This document shows, one piece after another, positions 40,860 through 50,197 of a stretch of DNA of 63,178 nt. The DNA is from Umezawaea beigongshangensis (lineage in GTDB: Bacteria; Actinomycetota; Actinomycetes; Mycobacteriales; Pseudonocardiaceae). A program made the translations under genes and the position numbers. The notes below the pieces were generated by a model. The model had not been told where the DNA came from. It was given only the letters and a program-made list of their open reading frames with translations, and did not search any database. The DNA lies in the NCBI RefSeq assembly GCF_016464305.1, contig NZ_JAEIOJ010000019.1, positions 1-63,178 of the forward strand, in the 5' to 3' direction. Within the stretch, counting starts at the first letter, position 1. Each line of letters opens with the position of its first letter.

Positions 40860-41738
40860 ATGCGAATTCTCGTCACCGGCGCCTCCGGCTGGATCGGTTC
40901 CCCCGTCCTGCGCGAACTCCTCGCCGCCGGACACCAGGTCGTCGGCCTCGTCCGGTCGGACTCCTCAGCGCGTGCCGTAGCGGCGGCAGGGGGCGAACCG
41001 GTCCTCGGCGACGTGGCGGACCTCGACGCCGTGGCCGCACTGGCCCGCGGCGCCGACGGCGTCATCCACCTGGCCTTCGACCACGACTTCTCCCGGTTCG
41101 AACAGTCGGTGAAGGAGGAGGGGGAAGTGCTCGGGGCACTGGGGGCGGCGCTGACCGGTTCGGGAAAACCCCTGGTGGTGGCGTCGGGAACCCCGGCGGA
41201 ACCGGGCGTCGTCGTCACCGAGCGCAGTGACTCCGCCGGGGACGGCCCCGCCGCGGTGCGCGGGGCGAACGCCCGCGCCGTACTCGACCTCGCCCAGCAC
41301 GGCGTCCGGTCCTGCGTGGTGCGGCTGCCCCGGTCCGTGCACGGCGAGGGCGACGCCGGCTTCATCGCCCAGCTCGTCGCCATCGCGCGCAGGGACGGAG
41401 TGTGCGGTTACGTCGGCGACGGGTCGCAGCGCTGGCCCGCCGTGCACGTGCTCGACGCGGCCCGACTGTTCCGCGCCGGGCTGGAGGACGCCCCCGCCGG
41501 ATCGGTCCTGCACGCGGTCGGCGACGAAGGCGTACCCGTCCTGGCAGTCGCCCGGGCCATCGGCAGGCACCTCGGTCTGCCCAGCGCGTCGCTGCCCGCC
41601 GAGACCCTCGGCTTTCTCGGCGGCCTCCTCGCCGTCGACCAGCCGGCGTCGAGCGCCTACACGCAGGAGCTGCTGGGCTGGTTCCCCCGCGAGCCCGGAC
41701 TCCTGGCCGACCTGGAGGCCGGCCACTACTTCCGCTGA
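40860..41738 (+). CDS. Atypical SDR (NAD-dependent epimerase/dehydratase-like)
   Basis: 292 residues, ATG behind GAAAGAG. N-terminal MRILVTGASGWIGSPVLREL holds the extended-SDR TGxxGxxG nucleotide motif; VIHLAFDHDFSRFEQSV and VVRLPRSVHGEGD follow, and no canonical YxxxK is obvious. These proteins are commonly TetR-controlled NAD(P)H-dependent reductases of unknown substrate. Under control of the twin operators. Not clearly part of the biosynthetic cluster. Confidence 0.88.
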   Translation: MRILVTGASGWIGSPVLRELLAAGHQVVGLVRSDSSARAVAAAGGEPVLGDVADLDAVAALARGADGVIHLAFDHDFSRFEQSVKEEGEVLGALGAALTGSGKPLVVASGTPAEPGVVVTERSDSAGDGPAAVRGANARAVLDLAQHGVRSCVVRLPRSVHGEGDAGFIAQLVAIARRDGVCGYVGDGSQRWPAVHVLDAARLFRAGLEDAPAGSVLHAVGDEGVPVLAVARAIGRHLGLPSASLPAETLGFLGGLLAVDQPASSAYTQELLGWFPREPGLLADLEAGHYFR

Positions 41739-41818
41739 CCGCCGCCGACAGCACCGATTTCCTTCTCACGCGCACGACCGGAACCGGCACGTGCGCCGAC
41801 AGACGTGGAGCAACACTG

Positions 41819-43348
41819 GTGAACGAGTTCGTCACCGAAGATCCCGACGTGGTGATCGTGGGAGCAGGCCCGGTCGGTCTGATGCTGGCCGCCGAACTGC
41901 ACCTGTCCGGCGTGCGGCCCCTGGTGGTCGACAGCGCGCACGAGCGCGCCAGGGAGCCCAAGGCGGGCGGCGTCGTGGGACAGGTCGTGAGGCTGCTCGA
42001 CCACCGCGGCCTGTACCAGCGCATCACCGGCGACACCGAGCCTCCCCGGCCGCTGGAGGCGTACCTCTACGGCGGGCTGGCACTGCGCCTGCACGACTGG
42101 CCGGAGAACCAGTTGTACGGCTTCACCGTCCACCAGTGGGACCTGGAGACACGGCTGGAGGAGCGGGCGCTGGAGCTGGGCGCCGAGATCCGCCGCGGCA
42201 GCGAGCTGGTCGGTTTCGAGCAGGACGCGGACGGGGTGACGGTGCGGCTGACCACGGGCACGCTGCGCACCCGGTACCTGGTCGGGTGCGACGGCGCGCA
42301 CAGCAGGGTCCGCAGGCAGGCGGGCATCGTCTTCCCGGGAACGAGCAGTCCGCACCCGCTCACCCACGCCGCGGACGCCGTGCTCTCCGACGAGCACCTG
42401 GCGGAGCTGACCGGCGACCACTCCACCCCCGTCGGCCTCACCTACCGGCGGACCGGGCACGGCGTGTTCGCCTGCGTCCCGGCCGGTCCCGGCACGCACC
42501 GGGTCGTGACGATGGAGTGGGGCAGGCAGGAGGAACACGAGCCCGTCACCTTCGACCAGGTCCGCTCGGCGGTGACCCGCGTGACCGGCAGAGAGGTGTC
42601 GATGCGCCCGCCGACCGGCACCGGCTCGCACCTGCTGCGACGCCGGACGGGTACCAGCTCGCGCCTGGCGGAGCACTACCGGCGGGGCCGGGTCTTCCTG
42701 GCGGGCGACGCGGCACACGCGCACTCCTCGGTCGGCGCACCGGGTCTCAACCTCGGCCTGCAGGACGCGGCCAACCTCGCCTGGAAGCTGGCCGCCGAGA
42801 TCGACGGCTGGGCGCCGCCCGGCCTGCTGGACACCTACCACGCCGAACGCCACCTGGCCGGACGCAGGGTGATGAGCTCCAGCAGGGCGCAGTCGGCACT
42901 GCTGGCCCCCGGGGCCGACGTCACCGCACTGCGCGAAGTGCTCGGCGACCTGCTGGTGGACCCCTCGGTGGCCCGCCGGATCGCCGCGATGATGTCGGGC
43001 TCCGACGTCGTCTACCCGTCCGCTGCACCGGGCGGGCACCCGTCGACGGGCAGGTGGGTTGCCGACCTGCGGGTGAACGCCGACGGCGGCTCCGTGCGGC
43101 TGGCGGAGCGAGCGCGCCACGGCAGGCCGATGCTGCTGTGCCCGCCGGAGGCGGACACACTCGCGGACACGGCCTCGCCCTGGTCCGACCGGGTGGACCT
43201 GCTGACCGTCACCGCCGCACCAGGGGCCCCGCCACGCGAGACGGTCCTGGTCCGCCCTGACGGGTACGTGGCGTGGGCGGGCACCGACTCCGCCGGACTC
43301 ACCGCGGCGCTGCGGACGTGGTTCGGCCCGCCGTCCCGGCACGTCTGA
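41819..43348 (+). CDS. Class A FAD-dependent aromatic hydroxylase
   Basis: 509 residues, GTG behind GTGGAG. FAD motifs in order: DVVIVGAGPVGLMLAAELHL (GxGxxG), LVGCDGAHSRVRRQAGI (DG motif), and VFLAGDAAHAHSSVGAPGLN with LGLQDAANLAWKLA (GD motif). The C-terminal 100 residues (after about 400) are the thioredoxin-like domain seen in PgaE/RdmE/MhpA-type hydroxylases. Such enzymes hydroxylate phenols or polyketides with NAD(P)H, or inactivate drugs such as tetracycline or rifampicin. It is 80 bp after the SDR gene, probably co-transcribed, so a TetR-controlled detoxification pair is likely. Confidence 0.9.
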   Translation: MNEFVTEDPDVVIVGAGPVGLMLAAELHLSGVRPLVVDSAHERAREPKAGGVVGQVVRLLDHRGLYQRITGDTEPPRPLEAYLYGGLALRLHDWPENQLYGFTVHQWDLETRLEERALELGAEIRRGSELVGFEQDADGVTVRLTTGTLRTRYLVGCDGAHSRVRRQAGIVFPGTSSPHPLTHAADAVLSDEHLAELTGDHSTPVGLTYRRTGHGVFACVPAGPGTHRVVTMEWGRQEEHEPVTFDQVRSAVTRVTGREVSMRPPTGTGSHLLRRRTGTSSRLAEHYRRGRVFLAGDAAHAHSSVGAPGLNLGLQDAANLAWKLAAEIDGWAPPGLLDTYHAERHLAGRRVMSSSRAQSALLAPGADVTALREVLGDLLVDPSVARRIAAMMSGSDVVYPSAAPGGHPSTGRWVADLRVNADGGSVRLAERARHGRPMLLCPPEADTLADTASPWSDRVDLLTVTAAPGAPPRETVLVRPDGYVAWAGTDSAGLTAALRTWFGPPSRHV

Positions 43349-43354
43349 CGATCA

Positions 43355-43405
43355 CCGGTCACGACGCCGGGTGGGCGCACCCCGTCCGTCCGGCGTCGTG
43401 ACCGG
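43355..43405 (+). terminator. Strong hairpin terminator
   Basis: CCGGTCACGACGCCGG and CCGGCGTCGTGACCGG form a perfect 16-bp stem around a 19-nt loop, 7 bp after the hydroxylase stop. Confidence 0.8.
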
Positions 43406-43792
43406 CCTCGGAAGACGCAGCACCAGAAGTCGGATCGAGCGGATGGTCGGTGGACGGCCGGGCCGCTCGGGGCGGGATCTGGCCGCGTGGCGGTGTGCGA
43501 CCGGGTCGCGGTGCCACCGCGGCACCGTCTCCGGGCGGACCAGCAGCCGGCGAGCATCCTCGCGGGCCATCCCGAGCCCGTGTCGTCTCCCGTGAAGATC
43601 GAGGTGGACCGCGAGCAGACGACCTCGGGGGAGAACACGTTCGCGAGTTCGCCACCCGGATTCCCCACAACGACGACGTCTACCGATTCGGGACGCCGCA
43701 GACCGCCGTGACCAGGTCGCTGCTCGACCTGCGGCCGCGGCGGACCCACCTCGTCGGCGCGGATTCGGGCGACGCAGGTCCACGACGAGCCG
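43406..43792. other. Gap without a supported gene
   Basis: About 390 bp with short open frames on both strands, none with a ribosome site or recognisable motif. It may hold gene remnants that I cannot identify. Confidence 0.4.
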
Positions 43793-44452
43793 TCACGACG
43801 GTCCACGACGAGCCGACGACTCCAGACGCTGGTCGGTGCGCCACACGTCGGCGAGGTTCCGGTCGAACATCGTCGCCATCGACACGAGCGCGGCGTCGAG
43901 GTCGACGTTCTCGGGATCGACGAGCGCCTGCAGGTGGATGCCCAGGAGCGCGCCGTTGAGCGCCACGGCGGCGGTGCGCTCCTGTTCGGCCGCCATCTCG
44001 GCGTTGACGCCGGTCGGGCGCTTGTGGCGCAACAACTCCTCGATCCCCTCGCGCCTGCGGGCGAAGAACTCGCGGTACTGCTCGCGCACGACGCCCCGGT
44101 CGCCGAGGGCCTCGACCAGGATCATGAACACCAGCGCGGAGTTGCCGCTGCGCAACAGCTCCGCGGTCTCGGAGAACACCTCGGTGATCGACGGGACGGA
44201 CTGGTAGCGCTCGGCCGGCCAGATCCGGGCGACCACCCGTTCGACGACGGCCAGCACGAGGCCGTCCTTGTTCTTGAAGTGCCACGGGATCGAGCCGCGG
44301 CTGATCCCCGAGCGCTTCGCGATGTCCACGAAGGACGTGCGGTCGAACCCGCGCTCGGCGAAGAGCTCCTCGGCGGCGTCCAGGATGCGGCGGCGGCTCT
44401 CGTCACCGATCTCGTCGATCCGGCGCGGCGCGGGGGAGTTCACGGCGGTCAT
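43793..44452 (-). CDS. TetR-family repressor
   Basis: 219 residues, ATG overlapping the MFS stop by 4 nt. HTH: ESRRRILDAAEELFAERGFD, TSFVDIAKRSGISRGSIPWH, FKNKDGLVLAVVERV. The Trp in the recognition helix (SIPWHFKNKDG) is a common variant. C-terminal domain of TetR_C type with WPAERYQSVPSITEVF. Translated with the upstream MFS gene, so it is presumably the local repressor of that exporter and of the divergent SDR. Confidence 0.92.
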   Translation of the reverse strand: MTAVNSPAPRRIDEIGDESRRRILDAAEELFAERGFDRTSFVDIAKRSGISRGSIPWHFKNKDGLVLAVVERVVARIWPAERYQSVPSITEVFSETAELLRSGNSALVFMILVEALGDRGVVREQYREFFARRREGIEELLRHKRPTGVNAEMAAEQERTAAVALNGALLGIHLQALVDPENVDLDAALVSMATMFDRNLADVWRTDQRLESSARRGPS

Positions 44453-45771
44453 CGTAGATCGCCGGATCGCGCGATGTCGCGACGCACGTGCCGGGTGCTC
44501 GCGACCAGGACGAGACCCGCCAGCACCGAGGCCAGCGGCGCCGAGAAGGCGACGGCGGCCTGCTCGCCCCAGAAGCCCTCCGCCACACCGGTGAGCACCG
44601 CTCCGCCGAGCCCGCCCACCAGCCCCGTGTAGACGCTCATCAGCGCGAACGCCGTCGCGCGGAACTCCGTCGGTGTCACCGCGGCCACGACGAGGCTCAA
44701 CGCGATGATTCCGGCGAACGTCATGCCCTGCGTGATCATCCCGATGACGGTGTACGTCACGACGTCCGGCGCGTAGGCCTGCAGCGCGAACCCCACGCCC
44801 AGCAGTGTCAGCGCGCCCGCCGCCAGGTGGACGCACGCCTGAGGGCTGCGCCGGAACAGCCGGTCGCTCAACGCCCCACCGAGGGCCGCGCCGATCAGCC
44901 CGCCCACCGCGGACACGGACATGATCACTCCCCGTGCGGCCGCGTCCTGTCCGAGCTGCTCCTCCAGGACGACGGTCAGGTAGACCGGCACCGTCGTCAC
45001 GGACATGCCGAACACGCCGAGCGCGACCATCACCAGCACGAACGTGCGGATCTTCAGGAGTTTCCTGACGGCGTCGCGCGCCGACGTGGTCACGTGCGCG
45101 CGCCGTGGTTCGGGCAGGCGGAACGCGGCGAACGCGAGCAGCAGCGCGGGTATGGCGAGGAGGGCGAACGCCCACCGCCAGGGCTCGTTCTCCTCGGGGA
45201 TCAGCGCCGCGAACGCCGCCGCCAGCAGCGGTCCGACGACGATGCCCAGCGACTGCCCGCCGCGGTGCAGGCCGAGCACCCGTCCGCGACCGGTCGGCGG
45301 GTAGGCGTCGACCAGCAGCGACGTCTGGATCGGTCCTTCGCTCGCCTTGCCGATCCCCACCGCGATGCGCAGGGCGGCAGCCTGCCAGAGGTTGTGGACC
45401 ACGCCGAGCAGTCCGGCCGCCGCGGCCCAGACGAGCGTGACGACGCCCGCGATCGTCGTGCGGCGACGCCGGTCTCCCAGCAGTCCGAGCGGGAGTGCGG
45501 CGACCGCGACCATCAACCCGGCCAGCGCGCCGACGACGCCCACGGCGGCCGTGCTGATGCCCAGCGAGTCGCGGATCTCCGGGGAGAAGACCACGAACAT
45601 CACTCCGTCGACGCTGTCGAGCACCTGCAGACCCGCGAACGTGGCCAGCGTGGCCCGGCCGCCGGTGGACAGGACCTGTTCGAGCGACATCGGGGGTCCG
45701 GTGTCGCCGGGGGAACCGCGCTCCAGGGACCGGATCGTGATCGAGAGGTCGTCTTCTGGCGTTGAACGCAT
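44449..45771 (-). CDS. MFS transporter
   Basis: 440 residues with 12 predicted helices. Motif A appears as GLLGDRRRRTTIAGV after helix 2, with LHRGGQSLGIVVGPLLAAAF in helix 5 and its counterpart GGALSDRLFRRSP in the second half. The central loop LPEPRRAHVTTSARDAV divides the two six-helix bundles. It has the features of a drug/metabolite:H+ antiporter or a metabolite permease; substrate unknown. It is divergent from the SDR at 45832. Confidence 0.9.
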   Translation of the reverse strand: MRSTPEDDLSITIRSLERGSPGDTGPPMSLEQVLSTGGRATLATFAGLQVLDSVDGVMFVVFSPEIRDSLGISTAAVGVVGALAGLMVAVAALPLGLLGDRRRRTTIAGVVTLVWAAAAGLLGVVHNLWQAAALRIAVGIGKASEGPIQTSLLVDAYPPTGRGRVLGLHRGGQSLGIVVGPLLAAAFAALIPEENEPWRWAFALLAIPALLLAFAAFRLPEPRRAHVTTSARDAVRKLLKIRTFVLVMVALGVFGMSVTTVPVYLTVVLEEQLGQDAAARGVIMSVSAVGGLIGAALGGALSDRLFRRSPQACVHLAAGALTLLGVGFALQAYAPDVVTYTVIGMITQGMTFAGIIALSLVVAAVTPTEFRATAFALMSVYTGLVGGLGGAVLTGVAEGFWGEQAAVAFSAPLASVLAGLVLVASTRHVRRDIARSGDLR

Positions 45772-45784
45772 GACGAGCAGCGTA

Positions 45785-45821
45785 CTGTGTCAACCAGCAT
45801 AGTGTCGTCAGCTCAACACAG
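45785..45821. promoter_or_regulatory. Candidate operator in the MFS/SDR divergent gap
   Basis: CTGTGTCAA and TCAACACAG are inverted arms (six perfect outer bases) 37 bp end to end, flanking ATAGTGTCG. A likely site for the 43793 TetR protein. Confidence 0.4.
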
Positions 45822-45831
45822 AGAGGTTTCC

Positions 45832-46614
45832 ATGCGGGACTGGAGCGGATCGGCGGCCTTCATCACGGGCGGTGCCAGGGGCATCGGCCTGGGCATCGCG
45901 CGAGCGTTCGCCGAGCGGGGCGTGCGGCTGGCGCTGGCCGACGTCGACGAGGCATCACTGGCGCGCAGCAAGGAAGAGCTGGCCCGGCTCACGGCCGTGG
46001 AGACGTACCGGCTGGACGTGCGCGACCGTGCCGCGTTCGCGGAAGCCGCGGACGCGGCGGAACGCTCGTTGGGCAGCATCGACCTGTTGTTCAACAATGC
46101 CGGCATCGTGCCGTACTCCGCCGTGCACGATCTGACCTACGACAAGTGGGACCTGGCTCTCGCGATCAACCTCACCGGCGTGGTCAACGGGATCCAGACG
46201 TTCCTGCCGCGAATGCTCGAACGCGAGGCGGGCTACGTCGTGAACACCGCGTCGGCCGCCGGGCTCGTCAGCGACTCGAACCTGCTGTACGCGACGGCCA
46301 AGTTCGCCGTGGTCGGCCTGTCGGAGTCGTTGCGGCTCAACGTGGCAGGTCACGGCATCGACGTCAGCGTCCTGTGCCCCGGTCCGGTCGACACCGGCAT
46401 CGTCGCGAACACCAGGGCGTCGAACGCCGGGGTGGCTCTGCGGGACGACCTCGTGCCCGGCGTCGAGGCGTTCCTCAGGAGCGGACCCGGCATCGACGCC
46501 GTGGGGGAGATGGTGGTGGCTGGCATGGAGGAGCGCTCGCCGTGGATCTTCACGGGCGACGAAGCCCGGCCGCACGTGGAGAAGCGGATGGCGGCGCTGC
46601 TGGACGCCTTCTGA
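45832..46614 (+). CDS. Classical short-chain dehydrogenase/reductase
   Basis: 260 residues from ATG 45832, 5 nt after AGAGAGG. FITGGARGIGLGIARAFAER holds TGxxxGxG; DLLFNNAGIVPYSAVHD has NNAG; VNTASAAG provides the catalytic Ser and LLYATAKFAVVGL the YxxxK pair. Full length. It forms a regulated unit with the divergent MFS and TetR genes; the substrate may be a xenobiotic alcohol or ketone exported or imported by that transporter. Confidence 0.92.
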   Translation: MRDWSGSAAFITGGARGIGLGIARAFAERGVRLALADVDEASLARSKEELARLTAVETYRLDVRDRAAFAEAADAAERSLGSIDLLFNNAGIVPYSAVHDLTYDKWDLALAINLTGVVNGIQTFLPRMLEREAGYVVNTASAAGLVSDSNLLYATAKFAVVGLSESLRLNVAGHGIDVSVLCPGPVDTGIVANTRASNAGVALRDDLVPGVEAFLRSGPGIDAVGEMVVAGMEERSPWIFTGDEARPHVEKRMAALLDAF

Positions 46615-46630
46615 CCGGACCGCACGGAGC

Positions 46631-46786
46631 CGGGGGCGCGGGCGACCCGGCAGTTCGGCGTTGGACGTAGTGGTACTCGCTGAGGACGCTGACCAGTCGC
46701 CGTCGTCGGCGGATGGCGGGGTGGGTGGCTGCTGCTCGGTCGGACAGGGCGGGGAACTCGCCGTCGCGGTCGCGGATCGGAAACCG
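46631..46786 (-). pseudogene. Remnant of an integrase-core (IS481/IS3-like) transposase
   Basis: The minus strand reads RFPIRDRDGEFPALSDRAA and, shortly after, RRRRRLVSVLSEYHYVQRRT. These match the 'RDRDxKF' strand and the terminal 'RHLExVLxEYxxHYNxxRPH' segment of rve-type transposases with the middle deleted. No intact ends or direct repeats are visible. Confidence 0.55.
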
Positions 46787-46861
46787 CGCCGCGCGACCTG
46801 CGCCACCGGACGTTCGGCCTCGCGAGGCCGAACAACCGGCTGAGGTGGGTCGGCTTCGCGA

Positions 46862-46955
46862 CCGTCCGGTGCGCCGCTTCGAGAACACCCCTGCGGACGA
46901 GCTGGTGGACGAGTTCCTGGACTTCCAGGCGATCGCTGATCTCCCGCAGGTTCAC
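46862..46955 (-). pseudogene. N-terminal fragment of an NTF2-like (SnoaL) protein
   Basis: GTG-started VNLREISDRLEVQELVHQLV resembles the first helix of SnoaL/NTF2-like proteins. It starts by overlapping the stop of the hydrolase fragment, then loses the family pattern after about 30 residues where it meets the transposase remnant. Confidence 0.4.
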
Positions 46956-47390
46956 GCTGTCTCCTCGTGTTGTGCGCTGATGGTGTGCTCGGTGTGGCCC
47001 ATCGTGGTGTCGCAGCCGGTCGAGGACGCGCGCCACGGTCCGGCGCCCGCGTGGCAGTGGGCGTCGGCGCCTTCCGCCGCGGTGAAGTTCTGCGGGTGCG
47101 CGGGAGCGGTGAGGTGGTCGTAGAGCGCCTGGGGCTGAGGCTTGGTCGCCCCGTCTCCCGCGAAGTCCACGTCGTCGTCCGCCGAGCAGACCAGCACCGG
47201 GCAACTGATGCGCTCGGCGACGCCGTCGCGCAGGTGGGAGTTCGAGTACTGGGCCAGGAACTCGCGCGAGGTGGCGGCACGGGTGACGTACCGGCCGTGG
47301 TCCAGCGCCCACCGCAGGGTGGGACTGCCCTTCGTGGTGCTGTCCAGCAGGTCGTCGAAGGCCGGGCCGTGATCGGCGTGCGCACGGCGT
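46952..47390 (-). pseudogene. C-terminal fragment of an alpha/beta hydrolase
   Basis: The minus strand reads WALDHGRYVTRAATSREFLA, then AERISCPVLVCSADDDVDFA, QALYDHLTAPAHPQNFTAAE and GADAHCHAGAG. The Asp-bearing strand (CPVLVCSADDD) and the catalytic-His turn (AEGADAHCHAGAG) of an alpha/beta hydrolase are present, but the N-terminal half with the nucleophile is missing. Upstream it runs straight into the recombinase fragment, so it was truncated by insertion or deletion. Confidence 0.65.
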
Positions 47391-47917
47391 TCGACTGGCA
47401 AGTGGCTCGACGGCTGTTCGCTCCGGAGAACCGCGACCGCACGGTTGCCGCGCTGGTCGCGTCGCAGAAGAAGACCGCTGCCACGTCCGCCGCGCACGAT
47501 GTGGCCAAGAAGCGACTGGAAGCGGCGGAAGGCAAGGTGAAGCGGCTTCGAGCCGCCATCGAGGCCGGGATAGAGCCTGCCGCGTTGGTCGAAGCGACCA
47601 ACGCGGCCCAGGCTCAGCGGAGCGCCGCGAGAGCGGAGTTGAACGGGACGAGCACGCCGGACGGAATCACCGATGCCGAGGTCCACGCCGTGCTCGACGC
47701 GCTCGGGGACGTGGGGAGCGTCATCGGCCGTGGTGATCCGGTGAAGTTGGAAGACCTGTTCGCCGGACTCGGGCTGGGGATGCTCTACAACGCCGAAGGG
47801 CGGACGGTCGAAGTGACCGTCCGCCCTTCGGCGGGGTTAGTGCATGTGTCCGAGGCCCGACACGACCTGTACGCCCACGCCCTTCGGCAACACGCTGAAC
47901 TGGATCTGCGCGTGTGA
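47371..47917 (+). pseudogene. C-terminal fragment of a large serine recombinase
   Basis: About 180 residues: KTAATSAAHDVAKKRLEAAE, GKVKRLRAAIEAGIEPAALV and TNAAQAQRSAARAEL form the coiled-coil region, then a beta-rich tail with GLGLGMLYNAEGRTVEVTVR. This is the C-terminal part of large serine integrases/recombinases; the catalytic Ser domain and zinc ribbon are absent. It marks a past integration event at the junction with the hydrolase fragment. Confidence 0.6.
47794..47830 (+). repeat. Perfect 16-bp hairpin within the recombinase fragment
   Basis: CGAAGGGCGGACGGTC pairs perfectly with GACCGTCCGCCCTTCG around the 5-nt loop GAAGT. It lies inside the open frame, near its 3' end. It could be a terminator or simply a coding coincidence. 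Confidence 0.6.
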
Positions 47918-48176
47918 TGCGGCCCCTCTCGCAGGGTTTACCTGCGCGGCCAGCGCGAGGTGAACCCTGGCGAGCTGGCGGTGTTGTGCTGCCAGTGCTG
48001 GCAGATCGCGCCCGCACTGTACGAGTGCAAGACACATTGGCGCGGCCCGGACAAGTGGCTGCGTCTACGCTCGCCGCACGACGTCGAGCAGGAGGTCTGG
48101 GCGCACGTGCCGGTGCCCTGTGCGATCCGGTCTCCGGTGCGCACCGTCGCTACCTCGGAGTTGCGTGCCTCGTGTC
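47918..48176. other. Gap without a supported gene
   Basis: Short open frames only; nothing recognisable. It lies between recombinase and SDR fragments and is probably decayed DNA. Confidence 0.4.
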
Positions 48177-48302
48177 GCGGCGAAGATCGTTGTCGAGTGG
48201 CTGACGCTGAGACTTGCCCGTGAGCTGCGCGGCTGCGGCATCACTGTCAACGCCGTGGTACCCGAGCCGATCATTGGCGCTGGCACCTCGACCAATAAGG
48301 TC
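48177..48302 (+). pseudogene. C-terminal fragment of an SDR (FabG-like)
   Basis: AAKIVVEWLTLRLARELRGC followed by GITVNAVVPEPIIGAG is the helix after the SDR catalytic Lys and the conserved 'I.VNAV.PGPI' strand. Both the cofactor half and the end are lost. Confidence 0.6.
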
Positions 48303-48730
48303 TGGCCGACGGTCTGCGCGCCCTGCACAGCTTCGTCCGCAGCCTGCACGACGGCCAAGACGGGGTGATCGACGGCCTGCCCTGCTTCAGCGCAGGTGTC
48401 CCACCGAAGCCTCGCCGAGACCGACTACTCGAAAGGCCACCCTGCGTACGAGCGAGCTTCGGTCTGCTCTGCGAGCGGATGCCGCTCAGTCGGTCATGAT
48501 CGCTCCGAAGGACGTGCTCGACCCGCGCACTCGATCCAACGCGTTGTTCACGCGCTCGCGCAGAGCTGCTCGTTGACCAACCGCAGGAGTGCGGTGCTTC
48601 TCGAGCACACCGTGAGAAGATCTTCCAGGTTCACGACGAGGTACCCGCACCACAGCGACCCTCACGAGTCGAGCACGCGATTCGCTGATCTCCAGCGGTC
48701 GACGAGACGAGCGGAAGAAGGCCGGCCATC
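48303..48730. other. Gap without a supported gene
   Basis: About 430 bp of lower coding bias. I see no RNA gene, repeat or motif I can name. Confidence 0.35.
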
Positions 48731-49150
48731 GTGCACTACGGACGTTCCGATGACGAGTGGGACAGGTTGGTGCAGGAGGGAAAGCAGTTCCTGGTCGAGC
48801 AGGCGGCTTTGCAACGCACCACCACGTACACGGAACTCAACGCCGTCCTCGTCAGGCGCACCGGCGTCAAGGGCTTTGACTTCGGCCTGCCGTCCGAGCG
48901 AGCCGCTCTCGGTGACCTGCTGGAGCGTGTCGTCGAGGATTGCTTCGCCGAGACCGGAGGACTGCTCATCAGCGCGCTCGTCCAGTACCTCGATGCGAAC
49001 GATGCGGGTTCCGGCTTCTACGTCTTGGCTAGGTCCAAGGGATTTCCGGTACCCGCGAAGGCATCTGAGCGCCAACTGTTCTGGGCGGGCCACGTCGGCG
49101 CACTGCACAAGCACTACGTCCGTCCCGCGCGCAGGCTCCGCGCGGAGTGA
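48731..49150 (+). CDS. Hypothetical protein, 139 aa
   Basis: GTG start about 9 nt after GAAGAAGG. A soluble, mixed alpha/beta protein: MHYGRSDDEWDRLVQEGKQF, YTELNAVLVRRTGVKGFDFG, SERAALGDLLERVVEDCFAE, then FPVPAKASERQLFWAGHVGA. I do not know a function. The 'TTYTELNAVL..RTG...F' opening is reminiscent of small actinomycete proteins found beside mobile or toxin loci, but I cannot name the family. It is intact and lies alone between decayed fragments and the Rhs locus. Confidence 0.65.
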   Translation: MHYGRSDDEWDRLVQEGKQFLVEQAALQRTTTYTELNAVLVRRTGVKGFDFGLPSERAALGDLLERVVEDCFAETGGLLISALVQYLDANDAGSGFYVLARSKGFPVPAKASERQLFWAGHVGALHKHYVRPARRLRAE

Positions 49151-50197
49151 GTTGCGCCCGTCACGGCAATCCCTACCGCAGCGACTGCTCCGCCCTCGTC
49201 CGAACAGCTCACATCGGCGACAGGGGTTCCGGGGCGCTGGCGGACAGTCATGTGACAGCAGTCCGCTGATATCGCGCTGTTTGGGAAAGCGGTTCGCTGG
49301 AACTGCTTCGAGTGACCACCGGGCCTGTGCGCGTGCTTGTACGCAACCACGAGGGGAAGCCGGTGACGACGTTGCGAACTCCTCAGCTTGACTCTGCCGG
49401 GAATTCTGATCGCTGTCGTGTCAGCTTGCGGCTCGTCAGGAAGGTGGGCGTGGGATGCCGTGCCGGTCGAAGTCGACGTTAATGTCGGCAGGACTTCGAC
49501 GACTGAGCTGGTGGCCACGTCCGTGATCACGTCCTAGCTGTCGCTGGAGCAAGTTTGGGGTGCGTGAACGAGGAACCCCACCGGTGGGTGACCTGCCTTC
49601 AACGCGCGTGGCGGACCGTCAGTTCACATGGCGAGACGATCCGGTTGGCGGAGGGAGGAAGACCGCTGCTCTCGTGATCGTCGCGCCGGTACAGGCGTCC
49701 TGTGGGGCCCTGATGGCCAGCGGTTGCGGCAGCGAGCCTCCGCTGGTGCTGGTCGAGCATCAGAAGTATCGACAACTGATCAACCCCGGTGGCATGACAT
49801 CGCAGAATCTTCGGCGTCTCGTGGGATCAGCTCTGATTTCGACGCTTCTCGTAGTTGTCGCTGATCTTTGGATTTTCCTATTTTATTCGTAAGTATTTCT
49901 ACTGCAAATCTTGTGGTGGGATACCAATGATTGCAGCGTATTGAGACGGCTGTGTCACCGTCCGGTAACTGCTCCGGAAAATGAGAAAGACGTTACATCT
50001 TGACTGGTGATCGTGATCACAGTCATGTTGGCCCGAGAGAACCTTGCCTCGTGTTCCTGTTTTTTGGTATCGAGGGCGGTCTTGGGTTATTGGGAGTTGT
50101 TTTTTCTCGCGAAGTACAGGATCTTTGTCCCTGCGGTCGAGGGGACCGCCGGCTCCACGTGCAGAGTCCGGTGCACGTAATCGGGGGGAAGTTCGCT
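49151..50197. other. Long non-coding gap before the Rhs gene
   Basis: About 1,050 bp with no convincing gene. A weak open frame ends near 49892 with a short hydrophobic tail (LVVVADLWIFLFYS) but has no upstream support. From about 49850 the DNA becomes AT-rich, likely the promoter and leader of the Rhs gene. No tRNA or inverted repeat recognised. Confidence 0.4.

Noticed and set aside
43406-43792. Short plus- and minus-strand frames that might be a gene remnant.
   Set aside because: No translated segment matched any family I know and no start site is supported.
49560-49892. Possible 110-residue protein ending in a hydrophobic tail.
   Set aside because: No ribosome site, no coding bias and no motif; only the last 15 residues look membrane-like.
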